DNA of 64,000 bases, taken from the NCBI RefSeq assembly GCF_026914185.1, contig NC_070570.1, positions 3,224,001 to 3,288,000 of the forward strand, read 5' to 3'. The notes below the pieces were generated by a model that did no database searches, had not been told where the DNA came from, and worked only from the letters and a program-made list of their open reading frames with translations. Of this stretch, positions 10,654-21,332 are shown in pieces; the first letter of the stretch is position 1, and each line of letters opens with the position of its first letter. Both the position numbers and the translations under genes were made by a program. The stretch is from Puccinia triticina. Taxonomy: Eukaryota; Basidiomycota; Pucciniomycetes; Pucciniales; Pucciniaceae.

Positions 10654-10808
10654 CGGTTAAAAGCCCTCTCCACCTCACTCGCTAAGCTCGGTTGCCTCGG
10701 TCAATCCCTAACTCACACTCATCTAACCTTGGTTGTCTTGGTTTTCTCAAAATCACATCTCAAACCTTCCCTTGAAATCAACTTTGCTTCATTTTCCATC
10801 TTCACATC

Positions 10809-11654
10809 ATGTCAGAAGAGAAAGAAAAAACTTGAATCCGATTGACCTCCGATAACTACCTCATCTGGCTTGTGCAAATTGAAGCTTGCCTCTTTCACTT
10901 GGACGTGAGGGACATTATCATTGGCAAATCGATTAAACCCAAGAACGCCGCAGAACAAGCTGCCTGGACAAAGAAGAATCAATTGGGCTACGCTGAGATC
11001 ATCAAAACGCTTGACAGTGGAAATACAGCGTACGTTGGAGCAGCTACCCCAACCAATCACAAGTTCGACGGCCAATACGTCTGGAATCTCTTGAAGTTAA
11101 AATACGCAGCCAAGGACGATGTGGCTAAGGTCGTTGCTCTCAAGAGTTTCTTGAACATTGAATACACGTTGATCCCCAAGTTCGTATCCAATATTTGCAA
11201 AGCAAATCAGAAGCTTATTCTTGCCGGCATGGATCTCGGAAATCAAATGAGGAATCTCATGGTCCTCGCAAGGCTTCCTTGCGATCAATTTCAGTCCTTT
11301 TGAGATCTCATAACAATGGGTTTTTTGGGCAAGAACTTTGAATTGCTCCTTTGACAACTTGGAAACTACGGGGTTCAAAACAAGATTGGTAACAAAGAAG
11401 ACTTCCAACCTGGTCAAGCCTCTCTTCTCACATTCGCGTCAGGACAACTCACATGCCCCAGCTGCAAGAAGGCCTTTGAGGTCTGCACTCACTGCCAGAA
11501 GACCGGTCACTTGGCAGACATGTGCTATCAAAAACATCCAGACAAGCGGCCGACCTCCTCTTCAATGCCCCAAGTCCACTTCGCTGCAACCAATGAACCT
11601 GCCCGGACCGCGCCCACTGACGACAAAAATCAGGCCTACTACCTCTCACTCTGA
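10809..11654 (+). pseudogene. copia-1 gag with three in-frame TGA codons
   Basis: A single frame runs from ATG 10809 to TGA 11652, about 281 codons, with internal TGA at 10833, 11301 and 11352 and no frameshift. Each TGA fits a lost CGA. The region after LTSDNYLIWLVQ is typical of the copia gag (UBN2-type) capsid domain. A CCHC zinc knuckle (CTHCQKTGHLADMC) lies near 11493-11534. After gag there is no protease, integrase or RT; the polypurine tract and the 3' LTR follow at once. The element is therefore a gag-only deletion derivative. Confidence 0.85.
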
Positions 11655-11766
11655 ATCAGGCCAATGACGTGAAAATCTTCTTATTCTTCTCCTTTCTTAG
11701 AAATAGCTACTGTAGTTCTTGATCCTGTCTCTTGCCTCAGCCCCTCTGGTCATGAGTCAGGGGGGG

Positions 11767-13028
11767 TGTTAAAATTATGCCCCATGCCCAGAAGAGGGCT
11801 TATTTCTCTTTTGTTCCTTTTCATTCCATCAGGGTCCCTCAGCCACTCAGGCCCCTCTTTAGGCCCCTTTTCCTCCATGTATTTCATCTGTTGTCAGCCT
11901 TAGAGTCATCACAGCTGACCTAAAAGCTGCCTGTTCTACCTTTGTTACATATAAATTACTTTATATCTTTTTCATCTTAAGAGATATCCCTGTTTTGACT
12001 TCATATTCTGTTTCCTCATGCAATTTTAACCCTAGTTACAACTTATCACTTCCTTGTAACTATACTCCTTCCCTGAGTTACTGAGTTGTAGCGCCCTTGC
12101 GCAGTTGTGACGTGTCAGCGCTACTAGGCGCGCCAAACCACATGTACATATGTAAATTACATAAGCAAACTGTGAAAATTTTCGTAGTCAGGATCCCCCT
12201 TGCCTGAGGCGGATCCACAGACTTCAGCACACCAGAACCACCACCCAGATAACTCCAGGATCACCACCAAAGAGCCTACTATACTCCCAGTATACCTACC
12301 GTCACAGGCGCCTAGGATATTGACAGTAAGTAACCTCTTTCACTGAACCTTGTTTATCTCAGAGGTACAACTCTGTGTCTTGCTGGATCTGCCTTTTCTT
12401 CTTGCTTTGCTTCCTCCTTGATCACAGGGCTGTCCCTCCATATCTATAGGCCTTTGCCTCCATCTTGATCACAGGGCTGTCCCTTCTTATCATCAGGCCT
12501 TTGCCTCAAAATCTAGGTTCAGGGCTGTCCCTCAGGTTTCCCATTAAGAACCTTGACTGTCCAGAGAGAAGTCTAAAAAACTGTGGCTGGATTAAGACTT
12601 ATCTAATCCAGATACCCTCCTGAGAGGAAGCTGTAGCACTTCTTGCACAGATTAGCAGCACTCTTCTGAAGAGTAGCATTGCCAGTGGACGTGCATTCCC
12701 ACTAGAATAACCTAGTACTTCTCTTCCTTCTTATCCTGCTTGGTTTCTCTCTCTCTTTCTCTTTTTCTATTATAGTTGTAATTTCTTTATCCCAAGAAAT
12801 CCAACTATTGCCCCCCCATTTCTTGTGTCCTGCTGTCACTATAGAGACTCAGGCTCACATCTGTCCCCACATGAAATACAGACACCACTTAGTTCCGAGC
12901 CCATGGTAGTCAGACTTGCTCCTCTGGAGACTTCTGATCTGCTGTTCTGAGTCCCTGAGCATTCTGTGCTCCTGATCATCTCCAGCTCACCCTTCTTCAG
13001 TCTCAGGCCTTTGGCCTTTTTTCTTTCA
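11767..13028 (+). repeat. copia-1 3' LTR (1262 bp)
   Basis: It starts TGTTAAAATTATGCC directly after a G-rich tract (GTCAGGGGGGG) and ends TTTCTTTCA, giving TG...CA ends. Its last 100 bp match 10554-10653. Near 12419-12540 it contains about three imperfect copies of a roughly 55-bp unit around CAGGGCTGTCCCT and GGCCTTTGCCTC. No target duplication can be checked because the left end is lost. Confidence 0.8.
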
Positions 13029-13056
13029 CTGGTATTATTGGAGGATAAGCTTTGAG

Positions 13057-13918
13057 ATGCACAGTGAGATCCCTTTAAATAAATTCACAGGAACACGAGT
13101 GCAAGCACCTTTCAAGAAACAAATGAATTCCAAGATGAATATTTTTTGTAAGAAATGGAACGCCTATAACAACCGAGCTATAAATTTCAACAACAAATTC
13201 TCCCCTCAACTTCCGCTAGCTACACCTGCTTTTGATGAAGTGAAACTTCTTGGAATAGAGAGTATTTTTTGGAATACCAGTCAGCTTGATCATCCCAGTG
13301 AGCCATGGGCTGTTGATCCCAACACCCAAAGCGGAATTCAGGCATATCTTACTCTAACACATTGCCAGGATGAATTGCACCGGATCCCACAAGAGACCAG
13401 ACAAGCATTGAAATGGGCTATTGCTAAGTGGAGAAACATGGAACAAATTGTTCAAGATTTGCAAGTTGGTTAGTATCCTTTAATGAATATAATGTTAAAT
13501 CACTCTTAAAATTTAAATTTATTTCTTGTTATGCTTCCAGAAAATCTAGAAACAGATGTACTCAACAAAAGGCAACAATGGCTTCAAAACATCTGCTCCC
13601 AATTCAACTGCACCAGGCCAGTTTTGCAATCAGTCTTGGACAATCTGGCCAAAAAAAAACTTCTGTCTTTGGCTGTCTTGGAACTCTCAGAGTCTGGAAC
13701 TTTTGAAGTGGAGTAAGAGCTACCTGGATGTTTCCGAAGAAGCTGAAGCATCTCTAGAATATCAATGGGATTTATTAGTCATGCAATCCAAGGCAATGTG
13801 GGAGACACTTGTATCTGGGAACTCTGTCATGATGGAGCATGAAAGTGGAGAAGATCAACTAGAAGAAGATATGCTTGCTCAAGAACAAAATGATTTTTAT
13901 GAACAGGATAACTTGTAA
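13057..13918 (+). pseudogene. KDZ transposase-like C-terminal remnant
   Basis: Exon 1 (13057-13468) joins exon 2 (from 13541) through an intron of 72 nt (GTTAGT...TTCCAG) in a consistent phase. The segment FWNTSQLDHPSEPWAVDPNT, then GIQAYLTLTHCQDELHRI and ALKWAIAKW, resembles the C-terminal part of rust KDZ (Kyakuja-Dileera-Zisupton) transposases, from memory of the family. The cysteine cluster and the DDE catalytic core are absent. The frame stops at 13716 and coding-like sequence goes on in another frame (YLDVSEEAEASLEYQWDLL) to 13918, ending in an acidic tail. It is a remnant, not an active transposase. Confidence 0.4.
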
Positions 13919-13978
13919 TCATCATTTAATAGTATATAAATACCACATTGATCAATAATTGCAATGTGAAAAATCAAT

Positions 13979-15060
13979 CTATGAAACACAAACACAAGAC
14001 ATCCAAGCTAAAGATGACACAATACATGATGTGCAGACATGATACATGATGCTTGCATTATGTATATGGTGTGCACAGACATGATACATGTTGCGCAGAC
14101 ATGATACACGATGCACAGACATGATACATGATGCTTGCATCATATATATGGTGTGCACCAACAGGATACATTATACATGATGCACAGACATGATACTTGA
14201 GCGCAGACATGTATCATGATGTGCAGACATGATACATGATGTGCGGACATGATAAATGATGCGCGCATCATCTATATGGTGTGGATATGATACATGATGT
14301 GCAGACATGATACAAGATGCACAGACATGTCCATACATGATGCACAGACATGATTGCCCAGACATGATACATGATGCGCAGACATGATACATGATGCGTG
14401 CATACATGATGCGCAGACATGATACATGATGCACAGACATGATACATGCTGCCCAGACATGATACTTGCTGCACAGACATGATACATGATGCGTGCATCA
14501 TATATATGGTGTGCACTGGCATGATACATGATGGGCAGACATGATACATGATGCACAGACATGATACATGATGCACAGACATCACACATGATGCGCAGAA
14601 ATAATACATGAGGTGCGGTCATGATAAATGATGCACAGACATGATGATACATGATGCGCAGACATGATGATACATGATGTGCAAACATGATACATGATGC
14701 TACATGATGCGCGGACATGATACATGATGCACAGACATGATGATACATGATGCGCAGACATGATACATGATGCACAGACATGATACATGATGTGCAGACA
14801 TGATACATGATGCACAAACATGGTACATGATGCACAGACATGATACATGATACCTGATGCAAGCATCATGTATATGGTGCGCGCTGACATGAAATGTGAT
14901 GGGCGGACATGTTGCAAGGTGGGCAGACATGATACATGATGCACAGACATGATACCTGATGTGCAGACATGATACATGATGCATGGACATGGCACATGTG
15001 TCATGATGGGCGGACATGATACACCATGCAGGATGTAATATGGGATGCGTGGAGGTGTTA
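13979..15060. repeat. Satellite of about 20 bp, unit ACATGATACATGATGCRCAG
   Basis: About 50 copies of a unit near 18-20 bp are arranged head to tail, varying mainly at the GCGC/GCAC/GTGC position. A longer insert around GCATCATRTATATGGTGTGC recurs at intervals (near 14050, 14140, 14270, 14490 and 14865), hinting at a higher-order repeat. The minus-strand ORFs made of CIMSVHHVSC-like repeats come from the satellite and should not be taken as genes. Confidence 0.9.
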
Positions 15061-15735
15061 CAAGGTGCGGGCACACACTTTAAAGAGTGCGCCAACATGT
15101 CAAAGGGCGAGCAGAAATGTAAAAGGGTGTGCGCAAACAATTCAAAGAGTCAGTGGACATTTAAAGGGGTCCAAAGGGTGCGCGCGCACATCCTAAAGAG
15201 CACACAGACATGAAGCATGATTCAGCACATATGTCAAAGAGTAAACAGACATGTAAAAGGGTACACAGACCTGTAAAAGGGTGCGCACACATGTTACAGG
15301 GTGCACCCACATATTTTCAAGAGTGCGCAAACATGAACAGTGGTGCGCAGACATGTAGAAAGTGGTGTGCAGACATGTAAAAGAGTGCACACATGTTGGT
15401 GAATCATATAACATGTCTGCACATCATGTATCATGTCTGTGCACCCTTTAACATTTATGCAGGCACCCTATAACATGTCCACACATCAAATACCATGTCC
15501 ACAAATCTTGTATCATCCCTGCAGCATGTCCGCGCATCACATATCATGTCTGCTTTCATGTCGACTTGTCACATTTCATGTCCGTAGATCACACATTGTG
15601 TCTGTGCACCCTTTTACGTGTAGGGGCACTCTTTAAATGTGCTTGCACAACCTGTAACATGACCACCAATCACATATCATGTCCGCGCATTGTGAATCAT
15701 ATGTATCATGTCCGCACATCATGAATTCTGCAGGA
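15061..15735. repeat. Diverged outer part of the satellite
   Basis: The unit degrades into ACATGT...AAAGRGTGCGCA variants up to about 15400. From about 15410 the motif appears in the opposite orientation (CATGTCYGCRCATCA), so the array contains an inversion near 15400-15420. No gene is seen. Confidence 0.75.
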
Positions 15736-16740
15736 TGTAAAATTTTTGTGGGCTTTCAGTACCCCAGTGAGGGGGTATGATTTTTGTTAATTTTTTGTCA
15801 TTTTTGGACAAAGTACATGCCTGACTCCCATTTCATGCAGTGGAATTACATTCCAACTCCCAAAAAAATATGATTTGGCAGTTGGAAAGTAATTTTTGGG
15901 AGTTGATTAGTTAAGCCCCTATGTATATTATGTATATATATACAGCAGACAGCCATTCAAGTGCCAGGGTTGTACAGCTTTGGCAGCCAGAAAATTCCTC
16001 CCTGCTGCCAAGGTCATACAACCTCTTTGACCAGAAGAATTCCTTCAGGTTGCCAGATATCAGCAACTCAAAGGAAATACTCCTGATTGCAGATGTTATA
16101 CAGCCTTGGCAACCAGAAGGAAGTCCTCCTGGTTGCAGAGGCTATACAGCCCTGGCAACCAGAATGAGACTCCTGGTTGCAGGCTATCCAACCTCTGCAA
16201 CCAGAGGTTATACAGCCTCTGAAACCAGAGGGCAATATCCTTCGATTGTTTCCTACCGCCAAAAATGGGGCACACACCCGCAGGTACCCGGGTGCCAGCC
16301 CTTTCTTCCCTGTGGGGTGCCAGTGCGCAAAATGTCCGGATTTTAAGGCTGGTACCCGTACTTGTTGGCAGGTACCCAGGTACAAGGGGCCATCTTGAAT
16401 TCAAGAAAGCTTGGCAGAATTTAGCCTAAATACAAGATGAAAACTGGCATAACACAGCAAAGAAGGCTTGGTTTATGTTTTGCGGAAATTAAACAGGTAA
16501 CAGGGCACTGGTTAGTTTTAGCGGAATCAAGCTAAACTCAACTGGGTACAGGGAACATTTATACTATGCTGAAGGGCCCCTTAGCAGTAGCATAGCTTTG
16601 CTAATAGTGGCCCTGTTTAACCCGCTAGAGAGTGCTGCAGAGCAGCTTATTGGGTACTTTTTTTGTACCACTTGCAGATAGTTTTAGCACAGAGACAGCT
16701 GAATTGCACTAACACTACATTAAAAGGTAGCAGATTTCCA
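15736..16740. repeat. Mixed repeat spacer with an inverted pair and a ~45-bp tandem
   Basis: A 13-bp inverted pair, CAACTCCCAAAAA (15854-15866) and TTTTTGGGAGTTG (15893-15905), frames a short hairpin. From about 15960 to 16240 an imperfect tandem of 35-45 bp repeats the motif GGTTGCAGAGGYTATACAGC with GGCAACCAGA. Between 16260 and 16740 I see no gene. The open frames here follow the repeats. Confidence 0.65.
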
Positions 16741-17075
16741 CTATGCTACCCTACACTGGGAGGGCTGGCAGTCTTGCCTTGGGCCAGAGCTGGAAGAGCT
16801 GAGATGGTGTGTGGCTGCCAGAGCTGGGAGAGCTGGCAATCTTCCCTTGGGCCAGAGCTGGGAAGGTGTGTGGTGGGTCACATAGCTGGCAGGGCTGGAA
16901 GTCTTGCCTTGGGCCAGAGCTGGAAGAGCTGGGATGTTGGTTGGGGGCCAGAGCTGGGAGAGCTGGTAGTTTTGCCTTGGGCCAGAGCTGGAAGAGCTGG
17001 GATGGTGTGTGGTGGGTGGAGCTGGGAGAGCTGGCAATCTTGCCTTGGTCCAGAGCTGGAAGAGATGGGAAGGTG
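16741..17075. repeat. Minisatellite, left part (GGGCCAGAGCTGG)
   Basis: An imperfect tandem of about 65 bp alternates CCTTGGGCCAGAGCTGG with GTGTGTGGTGGGTGGAGCTGG. It breaks off at the target duplication AGGTG (17071-17075) of the solo LTR and resumes after it at 18735. The ORFs in it are repeat translations. Confidence 0.85.
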
Positions 17076-18734
17076 TGTCAGCTGGTTACTATGGCAGAGC
17101 AACCGTGACAAGATACAAATGAAAATATGAAAAGTAGTTTTACATATGAAAGAGACATTATTACTCTTACATATGTAAAACTACGCAAAAACATTATATA
17201 CATATGTAAATAATTGATTACTTAGCTTGGTGTAATCAATAAGTAAAATATTATAGAAGATTCTGATTCTACGGGTAAAATAACCTAGGGTACCTCACTT
17301 ACACGTACCCTTAATTATTATCCCTTCCTTGTGTAAACTAACTTCAAAGTTTAAGCAAGTGCATCACGCCCCGCGTGAATGCACTTGTATACATATATAT
17401 ATATAAGTACAAATGGTTACACCCAGTTTTAGTGACGTAACTGAGGTGTTGTGTATAGTTTAAAAGATGGCTTTGTTTGTTGCGTGGCGCACCCAAGCCC
17501 GCGTGCTCTGTTGCCTAGAGCTCAATCCCGCGCGCAAGGTGTACATATATGCATATTGCATAAACTAGCCCGTAACCAATGCGCCTAGGCTACTAGTAAG
17601 TGAGAATGGGCCAGAATACGCCCCAATAGCAATATTACATGTGTTATATGTCTTGTACACATGTAATTAAACACCAAACAAGATGTAATTACCACGTCAT
17701 TCAATATAAAAACATTCTAGACTGAAAAGAACTCTTGTAGCGTGCTCAGGAGACACTAGAAAGCGCCCCAGCTTCTCCCAAGCCTCACTACAGGTAGATT
17801 ACAACTGTAGTAAATATGTAGAAGGGGTCAAATGAACTGGAGCACTTAATGAGCGCCTCCAGAACATGTATGAAGCACTTCTTGCACGTGTACAAGTGCA
17901 CAGAAGCCAGTTCTAGTACCTTCTGTGGCACATTTTCACGGAAATGAGGTCACAGAACCCCCAAACCAGCCCCCATGACGTGTAAAGCATGTGTAAAATC
18001 ACGCAGAACCTCTGTAAATGGTCCTTGGCAGCCCTTGTATCCAAGCCCCAAGGTTCCACGACCCACAGCGCCTTCTAGCGCAACCAAATTGCCTCAGAAT
18101 GCGCCCACAAGTGTCCCCATGTCCCCTGGGCGCCCCTGGAGGCCTGCCTAGCCTATAAAAAGGGCCCTTTTTCCGCCCAAAAGGAGATTCCCCAGCTTTA
18201 AATTACCTACTAGAATTTTACCCGCCTTCAACAGCCTCAATAGCCTGTGATTTGCCAGGTAAAATACCTACTTACATGATTTTTAGCCCCAATTTCCGCC
18301 CTGAAGCTGTCCGGTAACCACCCTGCCCTCAAGATTACCTCCTCTGAGCGCCTCCAACTGCCCAACTTCACGCCTGAAGAACCTCAAGTGACCCTAGGGT
18401 CTTATACTAGTAAGTTTAAGCCCCTTCTCTTGAGATTCTCCGTTATTTCTTTCTGGGATTTGAAACACCCCTGTTTATAGGCCCCAGTTCTTCATGCTAG
18501 AGGGATTAAACACCCCTGATTTATCAGGCCCCTCTGAAAATTAATTATATTCATTTTATTACGTCAAAATTGGCCCAAATTGGCCCAAATTGCCTTATTC
18601 TTACGCCATAATTCCCAACAATTATGTTGGAATTAACCCTTATAATCTTGTCTTAGAGTTTTATAACTCTAATCTTTTGCTTTTCACCACGTGTAGCTAG
18701 AAGGATAATATCCTTGGCATCACGTAGGCTGACA
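17076..18734 (+). mobile_element. Solo LTR of 1659 bp (family S1), copy 1
   Basis: It starts TGTCAGCTGG and ends GTAGGCTGACA, with a 5-bp duplication AGGTG on both sides (17071-17075 and 18735-18739). A TATA box (CCTATAAAAAGGG) near 18152 sets the plus orientation. A reverse-oriented close copy lies at 48535-50198. There is no internal domain on either side, so it is a solo LTR left by LTR-LTR recombination. Confidence 0.9.
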
Positions 18735-18739
18735 AGGTG

Positions 18740-18890
18740 TGTGGTGGGTGGAGCTGGCAGGGCTGGCAGTCTTGCCTTGGGCCAGAGCTGGAAGAGCTGG
18801 AAAGGTGTGTGGTGGGTGGAGCTGGAGGAGCTGACTCAGTGCCTGCATTGGGTGAGCTGGATGAGCCATGAGGTATGTGCTTGTGAGCCA
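18740..18890. repeat. Minisatellite, right part
   Basis: The GTGTGTGGTGGGTGGAGCTGG and CCTTGGGCCAGAGCTGG motifs resume directly after the solo LTR and fade by about 18860. The array therefore existed before the LTR inserted. Its right edge abuts the truncated integrase end of gypsy-3. Confidence 0.8.
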
Positions 18891-18949
18891 GCCTCCCCAG
18901 CTCAGCAATGAATACGGTCTCAAACCGGAGATGAGTACTTTTTTTTTTT

Positions 18950-19361
18950 GGTTTGAGACTGAAGAATGTGGATGCCGAAACTCCTCATGAAGCATTTTCT
19001 TGATGTGATCCTCGGATACCAGAACCAGCGGGCTATGGTTCCCGCTGCGGTGAGACAGCAATCTGTCCAAGAGAACAAAACGGCCCGCTGCAAAGTTTGC
19101 CTTCCATGGTTCCTCCAACTGAGCCACAAGGTCTTGCTGGATGTTTTTTGACTTCAAAATACTAATCAGGCATGCCAAGTTCCTGTTGGATTGATAGCTG
19201 GACTCCACAGAGTCCCAAAAATCCTCTGCCAAACCACTAAGTGCGATTGCCATAATGGGAAATTCTTGGCTCACTTCCTCCAGGTCAGACGCTGGGTTGT
19301 CAGCATTGTTTGGTAAAGCCCAACGCAACAACCCATCCGCATTCTTATGAATCAGCCCATC
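18950..19361 (-). pseudogene. gypsy-3 RNase H tail and integrase N-terminus
   Basis: After an in-frame stop at the end of RNase H, the frame reads KNADGLLRWALPNNADNPAS, the linker, and LVSEDHIKKMLHEEFRHPHS, which is the first His half of the integrase HHCC region. Similarity stops there; the rest of the ORF (to 18720) is minisatellite translation. Confidence 0.75.
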
Positions 19362-20039
19362 TCAATGGACAATAGTCATTGACCCGTGCCAGTCCTGCAC
19401 CAAGATCTGCCACCGTAACATGTGCCGACTGACAGACTTCATGTTAAGGAGCAACTTTAACGCAATACAATCCGTGATAACCCCGGAAACACAACCGTCT
19501 AAGTAGTAATACAACTTATCCAGCGCCCAAACCAAACACAGGCATTCTAACTGCAAAGCACCATACCTTTTCTCAGAATCTTTCAATTGCCGCAAGATGA
19601 AACAGATAGGCCCTTCCTGCTCCCAGTCACCAACCATTTGGATTTGGTGCAGCGCTGCTTCAAGGCCTTCCATACAAGCATCAACATACAGCCAGAATGG
19701 CCTCTTGTGATCCGGATGAAACAGCAAAGGTGCTGTAGTAAGCGCTACCCGCAAGGCTTTGTACGCCTCCACTCTCTCCTGAGTCATCTCAAAAGATACA
19801 TTTGGACTACAAATTTTGTAAAGACTAGATGCCATCTTGTTGAAGTCCCTAATGTGCAGCTGGTAGTACCCTGCAAACCCAAGAAAGGATTGTAGTTCTT
19901 TGACGGTAACCGGTATAGGTTTCATCAACATCGCGGCCACGCAACCCTGGTCAACCCGTTCACAATGTGGCCTAAAGCCTTTAGTTCCGAAAATCCAAAG
20001 GAACACTTTGTGAGGGAAATATTCATCCCCATCCTGCAA
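19362..20039 (-). pseudogene. gypsy-3 RT connection and RNase H
   Basis: This 225-codon frame carries SFLGFAGYYQLHIRDF, the connection domain, and RNase H with [30 protein letters not shown] and DCIALKLLL. It is frameshifted against the upstream RT frame near 19970, and the next codon after IVH is TGA where relatives have a sense codon. Confidence 0.85.
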
Positions 20040-20437
20040 ACCTTACGCAGTACCACGGACAGTTTATCCATATGATCTTCCCAGGTCTCAGTGAAGATAC
20101 TTAGGTCGTCAATGTAGACTATCAGCCAAAGTTGACTGAGTTCTTTGTGAAACTCCTCATCCATCATTCTTTGAGAATGAGACGGTGCATTCTTGATGCC
20201 AAAGGGCATATGCAAATACTCATGCACATCCATGTGGGATATAATCCTCAGATATTTACAGCTATCCTCCTTCACCATGTTTTGGTGAAAGCCTTTTAAC
20301 ACATCCATACAGGTGATGTATTTTGCGCCATGAAGTTTGGTCAAAGACTCCGTAATTTTAGGCATGGGATAGTGATCCGGTGTAGTATACGTGTTTAGTG
20401 CCCTGAAGTCGCCCACAAGCCGCAACTTCCCGTTATT
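19925..20437 (-). pseudogene. gypsy-3 reverse transcriptase core
   Basis: RT motifs appear in order: LVGDFRALNTYTTPDHYPMP, DVLKGFHQN, MPFGIKNAPSHSQRMM, and the catalytic box LIVYIDDLSIF. The YIDD aspartates are intact. The frame ends after LGHIVNGL through a frameshift. A TGA at 20438-20440 separates this part from the upstream TTPVIIA, at a position where gypsy-1 has Trp. Confidence 0.9.
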
Positions 20438-21330
20438 TCACGCAATGATGACTGGCGTGGTGATCTCAACGCCTTTGTTTGCACCAAATTTCCTGATTAT
20501 GCCCATCTTGCTTAACAACAAGATATGCTCCTTGATAGCCTCCTGTGTCCGTGGACTGGCTGGGTACGGGGCCTTTTGCAGAGTTGCCAGATAAGGCTTT
20601 TCGATTGTCAGCGTAATTCCCACTTGGTGGCTGTTAATCGCCCCAAATGGCTGGTCAACCGTTGCAAATGCTTCCTTGAATCTTTCCAAAACAATTACCA
20701 GCTTGTTTTTGTATACTGACGTCAACTCTCCAGAAATCTTAGCGTCACGGTCTACTTTGTCATTAAAAGAGAGCTCTGAGGACTTTTCCAGCAGTACCAC
20801 ATTAATGGACTCGTCAAACTCAAAAAACCGCTTCCCAACCGTAAATTGCCGACAGCCGTTTTTGAGGAGAGAGATCTTGTAGTGCGCCAGGTAGTTGTTA
20901 CCTACAATAAAGTACCTGGCATTCATGTTTTCCATCACAACAAATCTCACAACCATGCGAATGGTACTCAATTGCAGCTTAATTTTCACTACTCCCAGCG
21001 GAACAAGCGCCCCCGATGCACTATGGAAGCTACCTGTTTCAATAGGCAGGATAAACTTCTCCCATCCCGGGCAAAACCGCTTAAGGTAGTTTTTGCCCAC
21101 TACTGATTTAACTGCTCCACTGTCTAGCAAGACCATACAGTCTTTCTCACAGCACAACATGCAGACACAATTGTTTTTTCCCTAAGGGTGTACCTATTGC
21201 AAACGCTCCCTGAGAGGTCTCCCCAATAATGGGCCCTTCTGGGTCGTAGACGCTACTGTCTTCCTCATCCCGCTGGACATCCTCCTCATCAACATTGTTG
21301 ACCTTCTTAGGGCATCTTCGCAAGGTATGC
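20438..21330 (-). pseudogene. gypsy-3 protease and RT N-terminus
   Basis: The protease motif MVLLDSGAVKSVVG keeps the D-S-G active site (near 21120). It is followed by FIVGNNYLAHYKISLL and the RT N-terminal YPASPRTQEAI. The frame also covers the acidic linker downstream of the zinc knuckle, reaching GHTLRRCPKK at its 5' end. Confidence 0.85.
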
Positions 21331-21332
21331 CC

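Noticed and set aside
14171..15140. Cys/His-rich minus-strand ORFs (SCIMSVHHVSCL)
   Set aside because: They follow the 20-bp satellite exactly and have no non-repeat sequence.
13979..15735. CRISPR array
   Set aside because: Units are contiguous and degenerate without distinct spacers, and the surroundings are eukaryotic.
16663..17130. 155-codon ORF with ARAGRAGMV repeats
   Set aside because: Translation of the GGGCCAGAGCTGG minisatellite running into the solo LTR.
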